NCBI RefSeq assembly: GCF_023343835.1
Contig: NC_064448.1
Span: 14,167,531 to 14,231,530 of the forward strand
Length of the DNA stretch: 64,000 nt
DNA from: Lagopus muta
Lineage: Eukaryota > Chordata > Aves > Galliformes > Phasianidae
Direction of reading: 5' to 3'
A program made the position numbers and the translations under genes. Position 1 is the stretch's first letter, and each line of letters begins with the position of its first letter. A model generated the notes under the pieces. The model did no database searches and was not told the DNA's origin. It worked only from the letters and a program-made list of their open reading frames with translations. Below, one piece after another: positions 1-16,668 of this stretch.

Positions 1-951
1 AGACAAAAAAAAATGAGACCTCCCATTTGTTCTTAGACCAGTTTGGCCTTATATTACTCTAACTTCAGGCTGAGACAATCTCACAAGGGACAAGTATGTG
101 TTCTGGACAGAAAGCTGTAGGAACGGCCCTACTTGAAGACATGCAGGTTCAAATACCAGCAGCAAGCTGCAAGCAGCTGCTCAACCACATATCATAGAGC
201 AACTGCATGCATGATTCTAGAAGCTTTTAGTTTCCCAAATTATACTACGTTTTTATTTCCAACACGTAGCACAGAAATGGGCGCGTGCACCTGAAGACGC
301 CTTGGGAACAAATGGATGACTGAGTACAAGCAATGCTTCCCAACTCCTCTCCTCATCATCTATTAGCAGAAGCACTTCAGATGCAACTGTCTGCATGTAG
401 CTACTGCGCTTCTGTTACAGCACCATTGTCCTGCAGCTCATTTCCTTAAGTTCCAAACTTCAGGGTTTTTTTAGAGGCAGGCAGCAACACTCCCTCCATC
501 CCTTCAGCACAGCTAGGGCAGGTCATTCCATTTTCCTCAATAAAAGCTCCAGAGCTGAGAGCTGTTTTTAGAGGCCTTAATTAAGCAGAGACATTTGCAA
601 AGAGACTCCCCAGCATTTCCTGTCACTTCTTTGAAGCCCCCTTTTACACACGCACAAATAGGACACTTCACAAGTCAGCTGAGCTCCTTCCACCCCCATC
701 TTCTTTAACAACGCTAAAAGAAATGAAAAAGTAAAAAAAGCGTTAGCTCAAGGAGAGAGAAAGGAGCTGATGAAGGTGTCAGGGTTTGAATTTCCTGACA
801 AACAGCAGCCTGGAATGCAATGCTGGGTTTGAGACACAGGGCAGACGCAGGGGCTGTGCCCAGCTGTATTTACAGCACAGGCTGCAAACAGACAAGAAGC
901 CGGGACCAAACGTGGGAAAGCGCATGGGGCAGAAAAGGGAAGGAGCCTTAC
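1..951 (-). other. RAB5IF: RAB5IF intron 2 (partial)
   Basis: AT-richer sequence left of the exon 2 donor. I see no further exon resembling the conserved RAB5IF C-terminal half and no recognisable repeat. Confidence 0.7.
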
Positions 952-1055
952 ATTGCGATCCCCACGAATCCCTTCAGAGGGACCACCCCCCAGATGACTC
1001 CCAGAATAACCGCGATGATCTGCCGGAACCAGTAGATGACATCTAAGAACTCGTC
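952..1055 (-). CDS. RAB5IF: RAB5IF coding exon 2
   Basis: The acceptor AG is at 1057-1056 and the donor GTAAGG begins at 951. The 104-nt exon encodes the amphipathic/transmembrane start DEFLDVIYWFRQIIAVILGV and leaves phase 2. Confidence 0.93.
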
Positions 1056-1439
1056 CTGAGGAGAGAAAGCGAAACGAGGCTTCTGTTTTCTTCGTCAATC
1101 GTCAGACAGCGGCTTAAGCCGCGGAACCGCCCCGAGCCCCCGCCTCCAGCGCCCCACAGACCGAAGCGGCTCCCCGACGGCCACACGGCCAGGACCGCCG
1201 ACCCCGACAGCGCGGAAGCGGAGCTCGGGAGGCCGCGGGACGGCGGTGCCGGCGGCGCTTCCCCGGAGCCTCCCAACGCCGCCCGCCGGCCCGGCCGAGT
1301 CGCGCACCTTGTCGTGCCAGGCGGAGTCGCTGCGCAGCGCTTTGCTCCACACGGAGCCGCGCGGCCCGGCCCCGCCGCCGTTGGCCAACGCGTGCTGCTG
1401 CGCGTGCGGCGGCTCCTCCCTGCGCCGCGCGCCGCTCAT
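952..1439 (-). CDS. RAB5IF: RAB5IF (C20orf24/RCAF1/OPTI), 5' coding part, two exons
   Basis: Small multipass membrane protein. The family is known as RAB5-interacting factor, as a respirasome assembly factor, and as the partner of TMCO1 in the ER multipass translocon. Exon 1 codes 1439 down to 1308 (44 codons, starting MSGARRREEPP and ending SAWHDK) with donor GTGCGCG. Exon 2 codes 1055 down to 952 (starting DEFLDVIYWFRQIIA, ending near GIA, phase 2) with acceptor CTCAG and donor GTAAGG. Exon 2 carries the start of the first hydrophobic segment. The start at 1439 was chosen because MSG followed by a basic, Pro-rich N-terminus matches the family; the frame remains open upstream without family similarity. 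The N-terminus has an Ala/Gly-rich insert compared with my recollection of the human protein. About 78 of roughly 130 residues are encoded here; the remaining exons lie left of base 1. The gene is head to head with MYL9. Confidence 0.93.
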
Positions 1440-1960
1440 CCTCCCTCCTCTCCTGTCGTTTCCTTTCCTCCCGCCCGGCGGCCCCGCACGGCCCCGGAAG
1501 CGGCAGCCGGGCGCCGTCACTCACCCGCGCCCCGCGGCCGCCAATCGCCGCGCTGCCGGGAGACACGTGACCAAAGCGGGCGCCCCGCCCTCCTACGGCG
1601 GGCGAGAGGGCTCACGGGGCGGTGCTTCGCCTTGGTACGCCGTGGGAGTGGGGCGGGTGGTGCCGAGCCGGCGCTCCTTACGGCCCCCGGCAGAGTCTGC
1701 CTGCTGAGCCCTGCGGGCGGCCGAGAGTCCGGGGCGCTCCGGAACCGGCGCGTTCTCGGCGGAGCGATCGGAGCTGGCCGGGCTGGCTGCAGCCCGGGAG
1801 CCAACTGCGGGCGCCGCGTGTCCCGCACGTGCGGGCACCTCGGAGCCGCTGGGAGAACCCGGCCTCGCAGCGCGACCTGCAGCCTCCGCCCCAGCCCTGC
1901 GCAGATCCTTCCTCGGGAGCTGCGCCCTGCTTGCCTGTCCGTGCAGGTCCCCACTCGCAG
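1090..1960. promoter_or_regulatory. CpG-island promoter of RAB5IF
   Basis: Dense CpG from about 1,090 to 1,960 covers RAB5IF exon 1. Upstream of the start are a CCAAT box at 1541-1545 and an E-box CACGTGA at 1564-1570 (USF/TFE-type), and no TATA box. Long open frames on both strands here are GC-driven shadows. The island continues away from RAB5IF, so divergent transcription toward MYL9 is possible but not shown. Confidence 0.75.
1308..1439 (-). CDS. RAB5IF: RAB5IF coding exon 1
   Basis: ATG at 1439-1437 and last codon AAG at 1310-1308, followed by the donor GT at 1307-1306. It ends in phase 0 and lies inside the CpG island. Confidence 0.92.
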
Positions 1961-3290
1961 TGAAGTCCAGTGCTTCGTTCATTTCTCCATTAGCAAATAG
2001 TGGCCCTAAGGCCCTGCGCTTTTCTGTTGTGCAGCCCAGCATGTGCTTGACTCAGCATTTTTGGAGCCTGGCTGCTTTCTGCTTGCAGGACAAAGCACTG
2101 CAGCAGCACCTTGCTATTGACTTTGGCAACAGGCCGCTGAGCTCCTGCACGGGCAGAGGAGTCCTTGTCCCGGACTGCTGTCGTGTCATTCAAATACCAA
2201 TTCTGTAACATACCTGTGGGCTTCGCAGCACTGCCCCAGCTATCTGTCAGGTCCCTGACTGCGTGCTCTGAGGCATTTGCTGCAAGTTGAAGAGGGCGGT
2301 CTGAATCACTGGACTCCCACTGTTATGAAGAGGGTAACGTGACAGAAGGGGACCCGTGCTGTATCTCCCATAGGAACCTTCACATGTGACATCTACCATG
2401 ACAGGTTCCCTTGCTGAGGGCTGCTCTGACCCTGTTCCCCTGGGGCTCTGCAGGCATTTGGGGCACGGCAGCCCCCTCTGCCCTCACCCTTCAATGAGAG
2501 GGGCACTGAGCACAGCAGCGGCCACGTCTGAAGGACAACAGGACTTTGGGCTGTGTCCTTGGCTTGTAAGGAGTCTCAGCATCCCTGACTCCGTGCTTCT
2601 GATCAATGCCAATTTCCAGGGGTGGAAGCATTTTGTGATGATGGGACACTTGGGTCTAAACTGATCTAAAACTGACGTGCTAAAAGACTGCCTTGCTTTA
2701 CCCCAGCTCCATTCCATGACCCACTGCCTCCAGAGAGAAAACCAAGTAAAATTATAGCAGGAAAGAACAAGGAAGAGGCAGAAGAGAGGTGAGAGAAGAA
2801 GATGTGGAAGTAGGAACAGGCTCCCTTCTGCAGCACACGTTTAGTCAGGGAAGGAGGACATACAGGGAGCTGGAGGCGCTGTGAGAAGGGAAGGTGGGAA
2901 AGGCTGGAAGGGAGGAAGAGGAGTGTGTGCTGGGCATCCCAGCAGCAGCCCTTTGTGTGCATCCAACTGCAGAGGCTGCACAGAGTGTGAGGAGCTGCCA
3001 CATTCACTGCTGCCCCGGGGTGCAGTGGCGGCTCGCTGCTGGGAGCTGGGGCTGCCGGGCACTGCGCAGACACCACTGTGCTCAGGGCTGATGCACGGAA
3101 AACCCTTGGGAGCAGCATGGGGCTGCAGCTCAGCTCTCTGTCTCCTGAGACATGTTATTTCCTTTTTTATTCCTTTCCTTTTCTTTTCTTTAAAAGGCAA
3201 ATTTTTTCGGGAAGGCCCCACGTGGAGCTCAGGCTCAGCACAGAGCCCCACAGCCGCGCAGCCCCAGAGCGGCGATTCCCGGTGGGAGGA
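1961..3290. other. Spacer between RAB5IF and MYL9 promoters
   Basis: There is no supported gene. The sequence is of moderate GC, and short open frames on both strands lack codon bias or family resemblance. A pyrimidine-rich stretch lies at 3,165-3,195. Confidence 0.6.
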
Positions 3291-3609
3291 TGAGGGCCGC
3301 GGCTCGATGTGAACCGCAGCTCGTGTCAGCTCTTGGTCCCGCTCGCCCTCACCCTTCCGCAGGCTGAGTTCTGGCCCCGGGGAAACGAGGCAAATCCCCC
3401 CGGGTCGCCGTCGGGGCCCCCACGAGCCATGGGCTGGAATCACCTTTGGGTGCCCCCTCCATCTCCCGTGTCAGCGGCCACGCGTGAGCCTCCCGGCCGT
3501 TCTTCCCTCTATGTACAGCCGACAGCGCACCCCGCCGCCCCGGCCCCGCCGCATTCTTCTGCCTTGTATGGGCCGAGCCGGGCCGGGAGGGGCGGGACGA
3601 GGGGTCCGG

Positions 3610-3704
3610 CACCGCCCCGACCCCAGCCCGCGCCTAGGGCCGCGCCGCCGGCCGGGGGCGCAGAGCAGCGCCGTCGGTCCTGCAGCTGCCCCGCTCCGGC
3701 GCAG
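3610..3704 (+). other. MYL9: Candidate noncoding exon 1 of MYL9
   Basis: GC-rich sequence ends in GGCGCAG followed by donor GTGAGAG at 3705. MYL9 genes have a noncoding first exon, and this is the best donor in the upstream CpG island. Joining to the acceptor before 7785 gives a GCAG/GTGCC junction and a 20-nt leader before the ATG. The 5' boundary is a guess. Confidence 0.5.
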
Positions 3705-9808
<6,104 letters not shown>

Positions 9809-10270
9809 AGCCGAGAGCTGCCCCCTGCCTCCCGCACGTGCCACCCGCACCCCCGCCCCTCGCTGCCCAGCCCCACCGCAGGCTCCCCCTGGCCGGGTCG
9901 GCACCCTGCTCCATGCCGTGCGGCCATCGCGTGCCCGCCTGTCCTCTCCCATTGCCCCGGGATCCCGGCCAGGCTCCCCCCCCCCACGCTCCGCCGCTCC
10001 TCTCGCTCAGCAGGAGGGTCCGGACGGGGGCAGGCAGCCCGGGGAGCGCTGGCCGGGGGGGTTCCGGCTGGCTCAAAGCAGTGCAATCCCTCTCCCAGAG
10101 GACCTAACACTGAAAGAAGCTCTCCCCTTTCCTCCCACACTCCCTTCCTTTAGGAAAGAAAGAAAAGAACACTTTGTTTCTTCCTCTTTGGCTGTTTTAT
10201 GGCTTTAGAGCCTGTGATCTAAGCGATTCAGAAAGCTGAAGCAGCCCATAAAGTCTGACGGGTGTGACAC
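9809..10270 (+). other. MYL9: MYL9 3'UTR (end uncertain)
   Basis: A GC-rich proximal part is followed by an AT-richer tail. The only plausible cleavage signal near the end is the variant CATAAA at 10247-10252, followed by a GT-rich stretch at 10,270-10,285. No canonical AATAAA is present. Confidence 0.5.
10247..10252 (+). terminator. MYL9: Possible variant poly(A) signal of MYL9
   Basis: CATAAA hexamer with a GTGTGTTCTGTGC-type downstream element about 20 bases later. It is a weak variant, so the true end may differ. Confidence 0.35.
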
Positions 10271-11690
10271 AGCAGTGTGTTCTGTGCTCTCGCCCTGCCT
10301 GGCGCAGCCCTGGGTTCGGGGTTTGGGTTGGGGCCGCTCGCGCCCCAGCTCCCACACCGCGTCCCCCCGCCTCGCTGCTCTGCTGCGGCTCCTCCTCCCG
10401 AAGGCAATTAATTTGATTTTGAAGCCAAATAATTCCCGACCCATCTGCAAAATCAGCTTACGCACCATTTACCGCCTTCGCTGAGGAGAGCTGCGCTACA
10501 GGACGGGCAGAGGGACGGGCGCGGGGAGGCGTTTGGACGCAGCACCGCACGCGCGGTACGGGCTGCGGGTGTGTGCTGCGGCGAATGCGGCCCCCGCCGG
10601 CAGCTGTGGGGCCGCGGGCATTTAAGGAACCTCGTAGTCCCGCGCTCGCGGGGAGGTTTCAGCCCGCTGTCGGCCCCTCCGCTTCAGCCCTTCCCCAGCT
10701 CCTCGGGCTGCTCGTCTCCGGCTTCGGCTGTCCTCCCGCAGAGCTGCAGCGCCGGGGCCGCGCGGTGCGGAGCTCCACAGGGCTGCGGGCAGCGCGACGC
10801 GCGGCTGCGAGCGCGGATGGTGCGCGGGGAGCGCAGCTCGGGAGGAATGCGCGCTGCAGGTGTGCGTCGTACCGCGCTGCACCAGGGGACGGGCGGCCCC
10901 CGGGAGGGCGGAGCTCAGCTGCTGTCCAAGTACGGAAAGAAAGAAGAAAGAAAAAAAAGGAAACAATCACATGCTAGGAATTAGGAGGGAAAAAAAAGGG
11001 ATTAAGAGAGAGCAGTGTCTGGCCATCGCCTCCCCGCATCGCCCACACCTCGAACGTAAAGCAGACCCGGCGGTGCTGGGAGCGTTCAGAGAAGGGCGCC
11101 GAGAGTCCCACAGCAAAGAACGGGATTTGTTACAGCAGCTTGATTTAAACCGGGCGAAAGAGGAGCTGAGGGCACACGCGCAGTGGGACTGCTGGTGACA
11201 CGGAGCCGAGGAGCAGCTCCTGGGACAGGATCGGATCCTTGAGGCTTTTCCCCTTCAACCGCGCCTCCTCCGCAGCTGCCGGCCAGGTTTCCAGCAGCAC
11301 AGCAGTGCTCAGCTCCGGCGGTGGGGCTGCTCCGCGTCCGTGCGGTCAGCTGTGCTCGCAGAGGTATCTCATCCCCTTTGGGCAGAGCTGCTTCATGTAC
11401 AGTGGGTGAAGAAGTATTAGCAAACCCGCAAGCCATTTTCTTATGAAGGGTTCCTGGGTTTAACTCCTAAAAAAACCCGAAAACCCAAACAACAACCAAA
11501 ACAAAACTCCTAAAGCAGTTCTTTCAGAGGTGTGCTGTTTCAGTTCCCAAACCAAAACCAGGCATAATGTCAGGAGTGTTTGGTTGAGGCAGGGACACCG
11601 AGTCAGGAATCCATCTTTTGGGGTTAACCTGAAGCAGCTGCTTTCTCCTCTCCGTGTTGGGCCACACCGTCTCCATCCTCCTCTCTCATC
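10271..11690. other. Intergenic MYL9-TGIF2, partly CpG-rich
   Basis: A CpG-rich patch spans about 10,280-10,900, an A-rich patch 10,930-11,010, and an A/C-rich low-complexity patch 11,465-11,515. No supported gene; open frames follow GC content. Confidence 0.55.
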
Positions 11691-13074
11691 AGAGAAGGAC
11701 GTTCTCATTCCTGAGGAACGCAGCACCTCTGCAGCTCAGTTTGCGTCCGCCAGTCCCCCGACCAGGGGCTTTGCCCAGATATCGGCTCGCCAGCGGCCGC
11801 AGCCAGCGTCGCTCGGAGCTCGTTTTTTGCCCGCAGCCCAGGCAGCGCTGGCACATGGCAGCCTCCCCAGGGAGGTTTCTCCCAGGCCCGACCCCCCCGC
11901 ACAGCGCTGCCGGCGGCCCCACGGCCCCTCCCTCTCCCTCCTCCTCCCCCCCTGCGTCCTTCCCGCAGTTCCTGCTGCTGTGGGAGCACGGTTCGGGCAG
12001 GCAGCGCCCCGCAGGGCCCCCCCAGGAACCCCTTCCTTGCATCAAAAAATACAAATTCAACAACGGCAGGGGGCGAAGGAAGGAGAGAGCGGCGCCCAAG
12101 CGGAGCCGGCAGCCCCGCGGCCCCATCGGTTCGCAGCATCCCCCTCCGGCACCGCCCGCCCGATTGTTTTCAAACGCCGAAGTTTAACGGCATTATCATG
12201 TCAATGGGCCCCGAGTGGTGGGGGGCTCCGCCCGGCCGCGGGGCTGTTCCCGGCCGTCCCGGCCTCGGGGAGCGGGGATTGGGTCCCCCCGGGAGCCCCG
12301 GGCCGGGGGCTGCGGCGGGGTGCTGCGGGGCGGTAGCGTTGCGCAGAGCGATTCGGGGTGCGGGTTCACGGGAGACGTGGAGGACTTAGCGGCAGCGAAA
12401 CGAAGCGGTTCTCATTCGGCCGCCGCGGAACGTCGAGGGAGAGCGGCTGCGAGCGGGGATCGCGGCGGGGCCGCCCCGCGGAGCCGCGTGCGGGAGCGGT
12501 GTGCGGATCTCGCGCGGCCGCGCCGGGCTCCGAGGAGCGGCCCCACGGCCACGCGTGACGCCGCCGGCGGTACAGAGACGGGGCGCGCGGTGCCGGCGGG
12601 CGGGGGAGATCCCGCGCATCCCCCGAGCGAGGTTCCCATTTCGCTCCGCCGCTCGGAACGCCGCCTTCCCACCCCCTCCAGCCCCCGGCACGGGACCGCC
12701 CGGCGCCGTTTCCGATTTCCCACCGCGTGAGTTAAAAGCACCCGAACGGCGCGGACGGTGCCGGGGCGGCCCGAGGCCTGCGGGGCCGCCACCCCCGGCC
12801 GCTCCCCGCCGCTCCCCGCCGCTCGCTCTCCCGCCCCGGGTCTCCTCCGGCCGGCTCCGAAGCGCCCGGGCTGCGGGAAGGGGCGGGGGGCCCCGGGCTC
12901 GCTGCGGGGGCCGGCGGCCGTCCCGAGAGGAGCCGCGCGCCGACCGCGGGAGGGGGCGGCCCCGGCTCCGCCGTCCGCAACTCCGCCGCGCCGCCGCGGG
13001 GCCGCGGCGGTGACAGCCGGGGGCGGGCGGGCGGGCCGGGGGCGGGGGGCCCGGCCCAAGTTCCTGCCTCCTTG

Positions 13075-13271
13075 GGAACAAAGGGAACTCTGTCTCGGCA
13101 TCTGTCACCGCCGCGGCCCGCAAACTTTTCGGGGCGCCTCGGCCCCTTGCCGCCGGCCCCGCCGCTGCGGGAGACCTCCTCCCGCACCCCGACCGCGGCC
13201 GCGGCGCGGCGGCGGCGCGACCCCGGCGCTGCCCATGCAAGGGCCCAGGCGGCGGCGGCGGCGGCTCGGGG
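13075..13271 (+). other. TGIF2: Candidate exon 1 of TGIF2 with CGG repeat
   Basis: The sequence ends GGCTCGGGG before a strong donor GTAAGAG at 13272. It contains (CGG)5 at 13250-13264 and an ATG at 13235. Spliced to the acceptor before 14044, that ATG reads in frame into TGIF2. The 5' boundary is inferred. Confidence 0.5.
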
Positions 13272-14078
13272 GTAAGAGCGCAGCCGGAGCGGCGCAAAAC
13301 ATGGAGTCCCGCGCGGGCTGCGTGCGCGGCGGTGCGGGGCGGCGCGGTGCGGGGCGGCGCGGGGCTCGGCGGGGCAGTGCGGAGCAGTGCGGGGCGGGGC
13401 GGTGCGGACTCGCGGCGCGGCCTCGCTCCCTTTGTGCGGCCGGGCCGGGAGCCGCCCCCCCTCGGGCGGCGTGAAAAGTTTGTGCGAGTGCCGGGCCGGT
13501 GCGCTCGGTGGGTTTTGTTCGCGCTCGGCGCTGTTTGTCTTTTGGGGCTTCAGTTCGGGGCAGTTGTTCGCGGGCCGGGGCGTGTTTTGTCGGTTTTTAT
13601 TTCTTTTTGCGGGTGGTGGTGGTCGCGGGGGGCTGGGGGAAGGTCGAGTTCGGGTCTCCGTTGGCTCTCCGCGCGGTTTCGGGTTTCCGTCCCTCTTGCC
13701 GAGCTCCAGCAGCGGGGCGGGCCCCCGCCGCCCGCTTTGTGCCCTGCGGGGCCCGGTACCTGTTGCGGGCGGCGCCGCTCTCGGCCCCTCCCGGCGCGTT
13801 CTCTGCTGACAGCGGCCGAGCCCCGCCGTCCCCCGGAACCCCCGTGTATCAACGCCCCTGGGGCCGCGGCCCCTCTCTTTCCCCCGCCCGCGCTCTCGTC
13901 TTCCGTCCGCCGCGGGGAGCCGGGCCCGGTCCGGCCCGCCCGTAGCTCCGCGGGCCGTGCGCGCTCGGGCGGGCGGAGCGCGGCGGGCGGAGCTCCGTGT
14001 GTGCCGGTGCTCGCCCCGACGCGCGGTACCGTTCCCCCCTCAGGCTCGAAGCAGCACCGCGCCGCGGGCAGCCCCGCC

Positions 14079-14282
14079 ATGTCTGACAGCGACCTCGGAG
14101 AGGACGACGGCGCCGCGGCTCTGGACCCGTCGCAGTCGAACAAGAGGAAGAGAAGGGGCAACCTGCCCAAGGAGTCCGTGCGGATCCTGCGGGAGTGGCT
14201 GTACGAGCACCGCTTCAACGCGTACCCCTCGGAGCAGGAGAAGCTCAGCCTCTCGGGGCAGACCAGCCTCTCCGTGCTGCAG
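14079..14282 (+). CDS. TGIF2: TGIF2 coding exon 1
   Basis: The exon begins at 14044 after acceptor CCCCCCTCAG. ATG at 14079 has a CCCCGCC context. It ends CTGCAG at 14282 before donor GTACGC, in phase 0. Confidence 0.95.
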
Positions 14283-16668
14283 GTACGCGGCCCCTCCCTG
14301 GGAGCTCCTGGAGCGGGGGCTGCCGCTGCGTTTGGATGGAGCCACGCGAGGTGATGCTCTGCCACTTCAGGGCCTGTGGGTGCTTCAGGCTTCCTCGCGT
14401 TCCCGGGATTCCCCTGTGGCCCCCCGGGGCAGGGGTGGCCATCCCAGGAGGACGCCGTGCCGGGGCCCTGGGCAGCGCTGGCCGCTTACAGCCCAGCACA
14501 GCAGCAGTGGGACAGCTGGCCCAGCCCTGCTCTCCCCTGCTCCTCGCCCTGCTGCTGGCCCAGGCACTGCTGCGTGGGCCGTGGCACCGTCTGGTTTCCT
14601 TCTCCTGAAACGGTGAGGCAGACTTTTCTCTTATCGGTTTGAACACCGGCAGAGCAGCAGGCCTGTGCCCAGCAGCCTATGGGGAGCCCGGGGCTGGGGC
14701 TGGCCGTGGGCTTGGGGCCACCGCAGCCTGTCTGGCCCTGCCCCTGGGGTGCTGGGCTTGCCTGGCAGGGAGCTCTAAGGAGGTGCTGGCAGGGCTGTAG
14801 GGGGTTCCTTTCCCTGAAGCCCCGGGGTGTCAGGGCCCAGTGCAGTCTCTGGGTTTCCCCAGGGGCACGGCTGCAGCCAGGCTGGGCTATGGGCCGTTCT
14901 CCCCTGGAGTTTGGGTAGTGGGGCGTAGCTGGGCCTTGCGCTGCCAGCGCCTGTTTGCGTGCACAGCAGCCCCGGCTCTGCAGGGTGGTGGCAGCTGTGT
15001 GGCCCCGTGTCTTCTGTTGGGGTCAGTGAGCTCCCGGTGAGTCCTGCAGCCACCCGTCCCCTGCCCTCGGGAGAGTGGAGGTTTTCTCTTTAAAAAGAGA
15101 AAAAAACAAAACTCAGCCCAGTGGCATGAAAGCGGAGGAGCTGAGGCCTGCGCAGCCCTGTACAGCTGAGTGCTGGAGTGTGGCTGGAGCAGCCTGGGGC
15201 CGTGTGCTGCTCTGTGGCCAGGCTGTGTGCCGGGCTGTGTGCCACATTCTGGGCTGCAGCCTGCTGGTGGCGGCTTTGTGCCATGGGGCTACAGGAGCAC
15301 GTCGGGGGCTGCTGCCTATGGCTTGTAAGGGGAGAGGGCTTGTGAGGAAAGAGGGGGCAAGAGTCGTGGATTGGAGGGTGTTAAATGCCAGATATTGTCT
15401 GAAAGACAACAAAAGGACAACTGAGATCTTGCTGTGATTGAGGTTGTGGTAAGTTCTCTTTCCCCAAGGAAATAATTTACAGAGCTGTTGATTTGGGAAA
15501 TATTCATCATTTTTTGGCCTGATTTATTCTCTTCTAATTGTTTTCTAGGAAGTAGGCATTTTTTTAAATGCAGTTTTTTATATGAAAACACTGAAACAAT
15601 GCATGGCAGAAACCGAATACACTGCTGCTGTACTTCCAAAAGGGCTTCCCAAGGTGCAGCTGCGGAGCTCTGCCCCGTTGCCATGCAGATGTTGAGAAGT
15701 GCCTTCGAAGCTCAGCCGCAGCCTCACTGGCGGGGGCAGGCACAGAACCAGATAGCGTGCTGCCCACAGGGGGCCGAGGTTGCAGTCCACAGGTCTGGGG
15801 GGGTACCGGAGATGCTGAGGGTGATGCTCTGCCTGCCTGCACGCCGCAGCACTCCGCAGGGCTGGGCAGTACTGCTCACGGTGCTGGGATGGAGGTGCTG
15901 GGGAAAAGGGGCTGCCCAGGCCGGCAGCACGGGGCTGGAAGCAGCCGGCGTGGGGTTTCTGCATGCAGCTCTACTAGGGCAGCTTTGCTCCTCCAAGGGA
16001 GGTGTGGTGTGGAGGAGCCCCACGGTAGCTGAGGGAGGCACAGAACCTCTCACTGACAGCACTGTGCCCCTTTTTCCTCCCAGATCTGCAACTGGTTCAT
16101 CAACGCCCGGCGGCGGCTGCTCCCTGACATGCTGCGCAAGGATGGGAAGGACCCCAACCAGTTCACCATCTCTCGCCGAGGGGGCAAAGCCGGCGACATG
16201 ACCCTGCCACGGGGGGCCGCCACTGGCTCCGGCGTGCTGGTGGTTCCTCCCGTGACAGCAGCGGGGGCTGCCAAAGTGCTGCCAATATCCGTATGCCCGC
16301 AGGTACTGTGCCATCCTGCCCAGGCGCTGGGTGGCAACCTGACGGTGCTGGGTGCCCGCAGCCCTGAGCGGGAGAAGCAGCCCGGCCTGCAGCGAGTGGA
16401 GCCAGACCCCCACCCCAAAGCTCTGCTGGGTGCCGCCGGCAGCACCGTGGCCCTGCTGGCGCGTGCCGAAGCAGCCAGCCCCACCAGCGGACTCTTCAAC
16501 ACGCCGCCCCCCACGCCTCCCGAGCTCTTTGGTGACGACTTCAGCAGCTTCCAGCTGCTGGTGGAGGTGGCACTGCAGAAGGCGGCCGAGCTGGAATCGC
16601 AGCGGCAGGGCGGGCAGCTGCCCCTCTCACCTCAGACTGAGCCCCCGGGCGCCTCTGTCAACAAATAG
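14079..16668 (+). CDS. TGIF2: TGIF2, TALE-class homeodomain repressor, complete CDS in two coding exons
   Basis: Nuclear repressor that binds TGIF-type (TGTCA) sites and recruits corepressors to dampen TGF-beta/SMAD and retinoid signalling. Coding exons 14079-14282 (68 codons) and 16084-16668 (194 codons plus TAG) give 262 residues. The N-terminus [10 protein letters not shown] is family-typical. The homeodomain spans about residues 22-85: basic start [13 protein letters not shown], the three-residue TALE loop in NAYPSEQEK, and helix 3 [17 protein letters not shown], split by the intron after SVLQ. A conserved tail after the homeodomain ([15 protein letters not shown]) and the Pro-rich [11 protein letters not shown] plus [13 protein letters not shown] block identify TGIF2 rather than TGIF1. 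The protein is longer than the roughly 237-residue human protein, through N-terminal and middle insertions. It lies co-directional with and downstream of MYL9. Confidence 0.96.
14283..16083 (+). other. TGIF2: TGIF2 intron between coding exons
   Basis: 1.8 kb. An AT-richer island at about 15,420-15,620 contains a near-consensus donor and acceptor pair 100 bases apart (see findings). No repeat recognised. Confidence 0.85.
16084..16668 (+). CDS. TGIF2: TGIF2 terminal coding exon
   Basis: Acceptor TTTTTCCTCCCAG ends at 16083. The exon encodes helix 3 of the homeodomain through the C-terminus GASVNK and stop TAG at 16666-16668. Confidence 0.96.
   Translation: MCNWFINARRRLLPDMLRKDGKDPNQFTISRRGGKAGDMTLPRGAATGSGVLVVPPVTAAGAAKVLPISVCPQVLCHPAQALGGNLTVLGARSPEREKQPGLQRVEPDPHPKALLGAAGSTVALLARAEAASPTSGLFNTPPPTPPELFGDDFSSFQLLVEVALQKAAELESQRQGGQLPLSPQTEPPGASVNK

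Larger units (their letters stand above)
11700..14330. promoter_or_regulatory. TGIF2: TGIF2 CpG island and promoter
   Basis: About 2.6 kb of extreme CpG density covers the inferred noncoding exon 1 and the first coding exon. It holds many GC boxes and a G-run cluster at 13,019-13,052. A GC-only tandem repeat at about 13,325-13,412 lies within intron 1. The many long open frames on both strands are composition artefacts. Confidence 0.75.

Noticed and set aside
1095-2042. Long Arg/Pro/Ala-rich open frames around the RAB5IF promoter
   Set aside because: GC-driven shadows in a CpG island. Only the 1308-1439 part corresponds to a real exon.
12215-13809. Open frames of 140-300 codons on both strands in the TGIF2 island
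   Set aside because: Composition artefacts. Both strands are open over the same bases and read low-complexity Arg/Gly/Pro/Ala.
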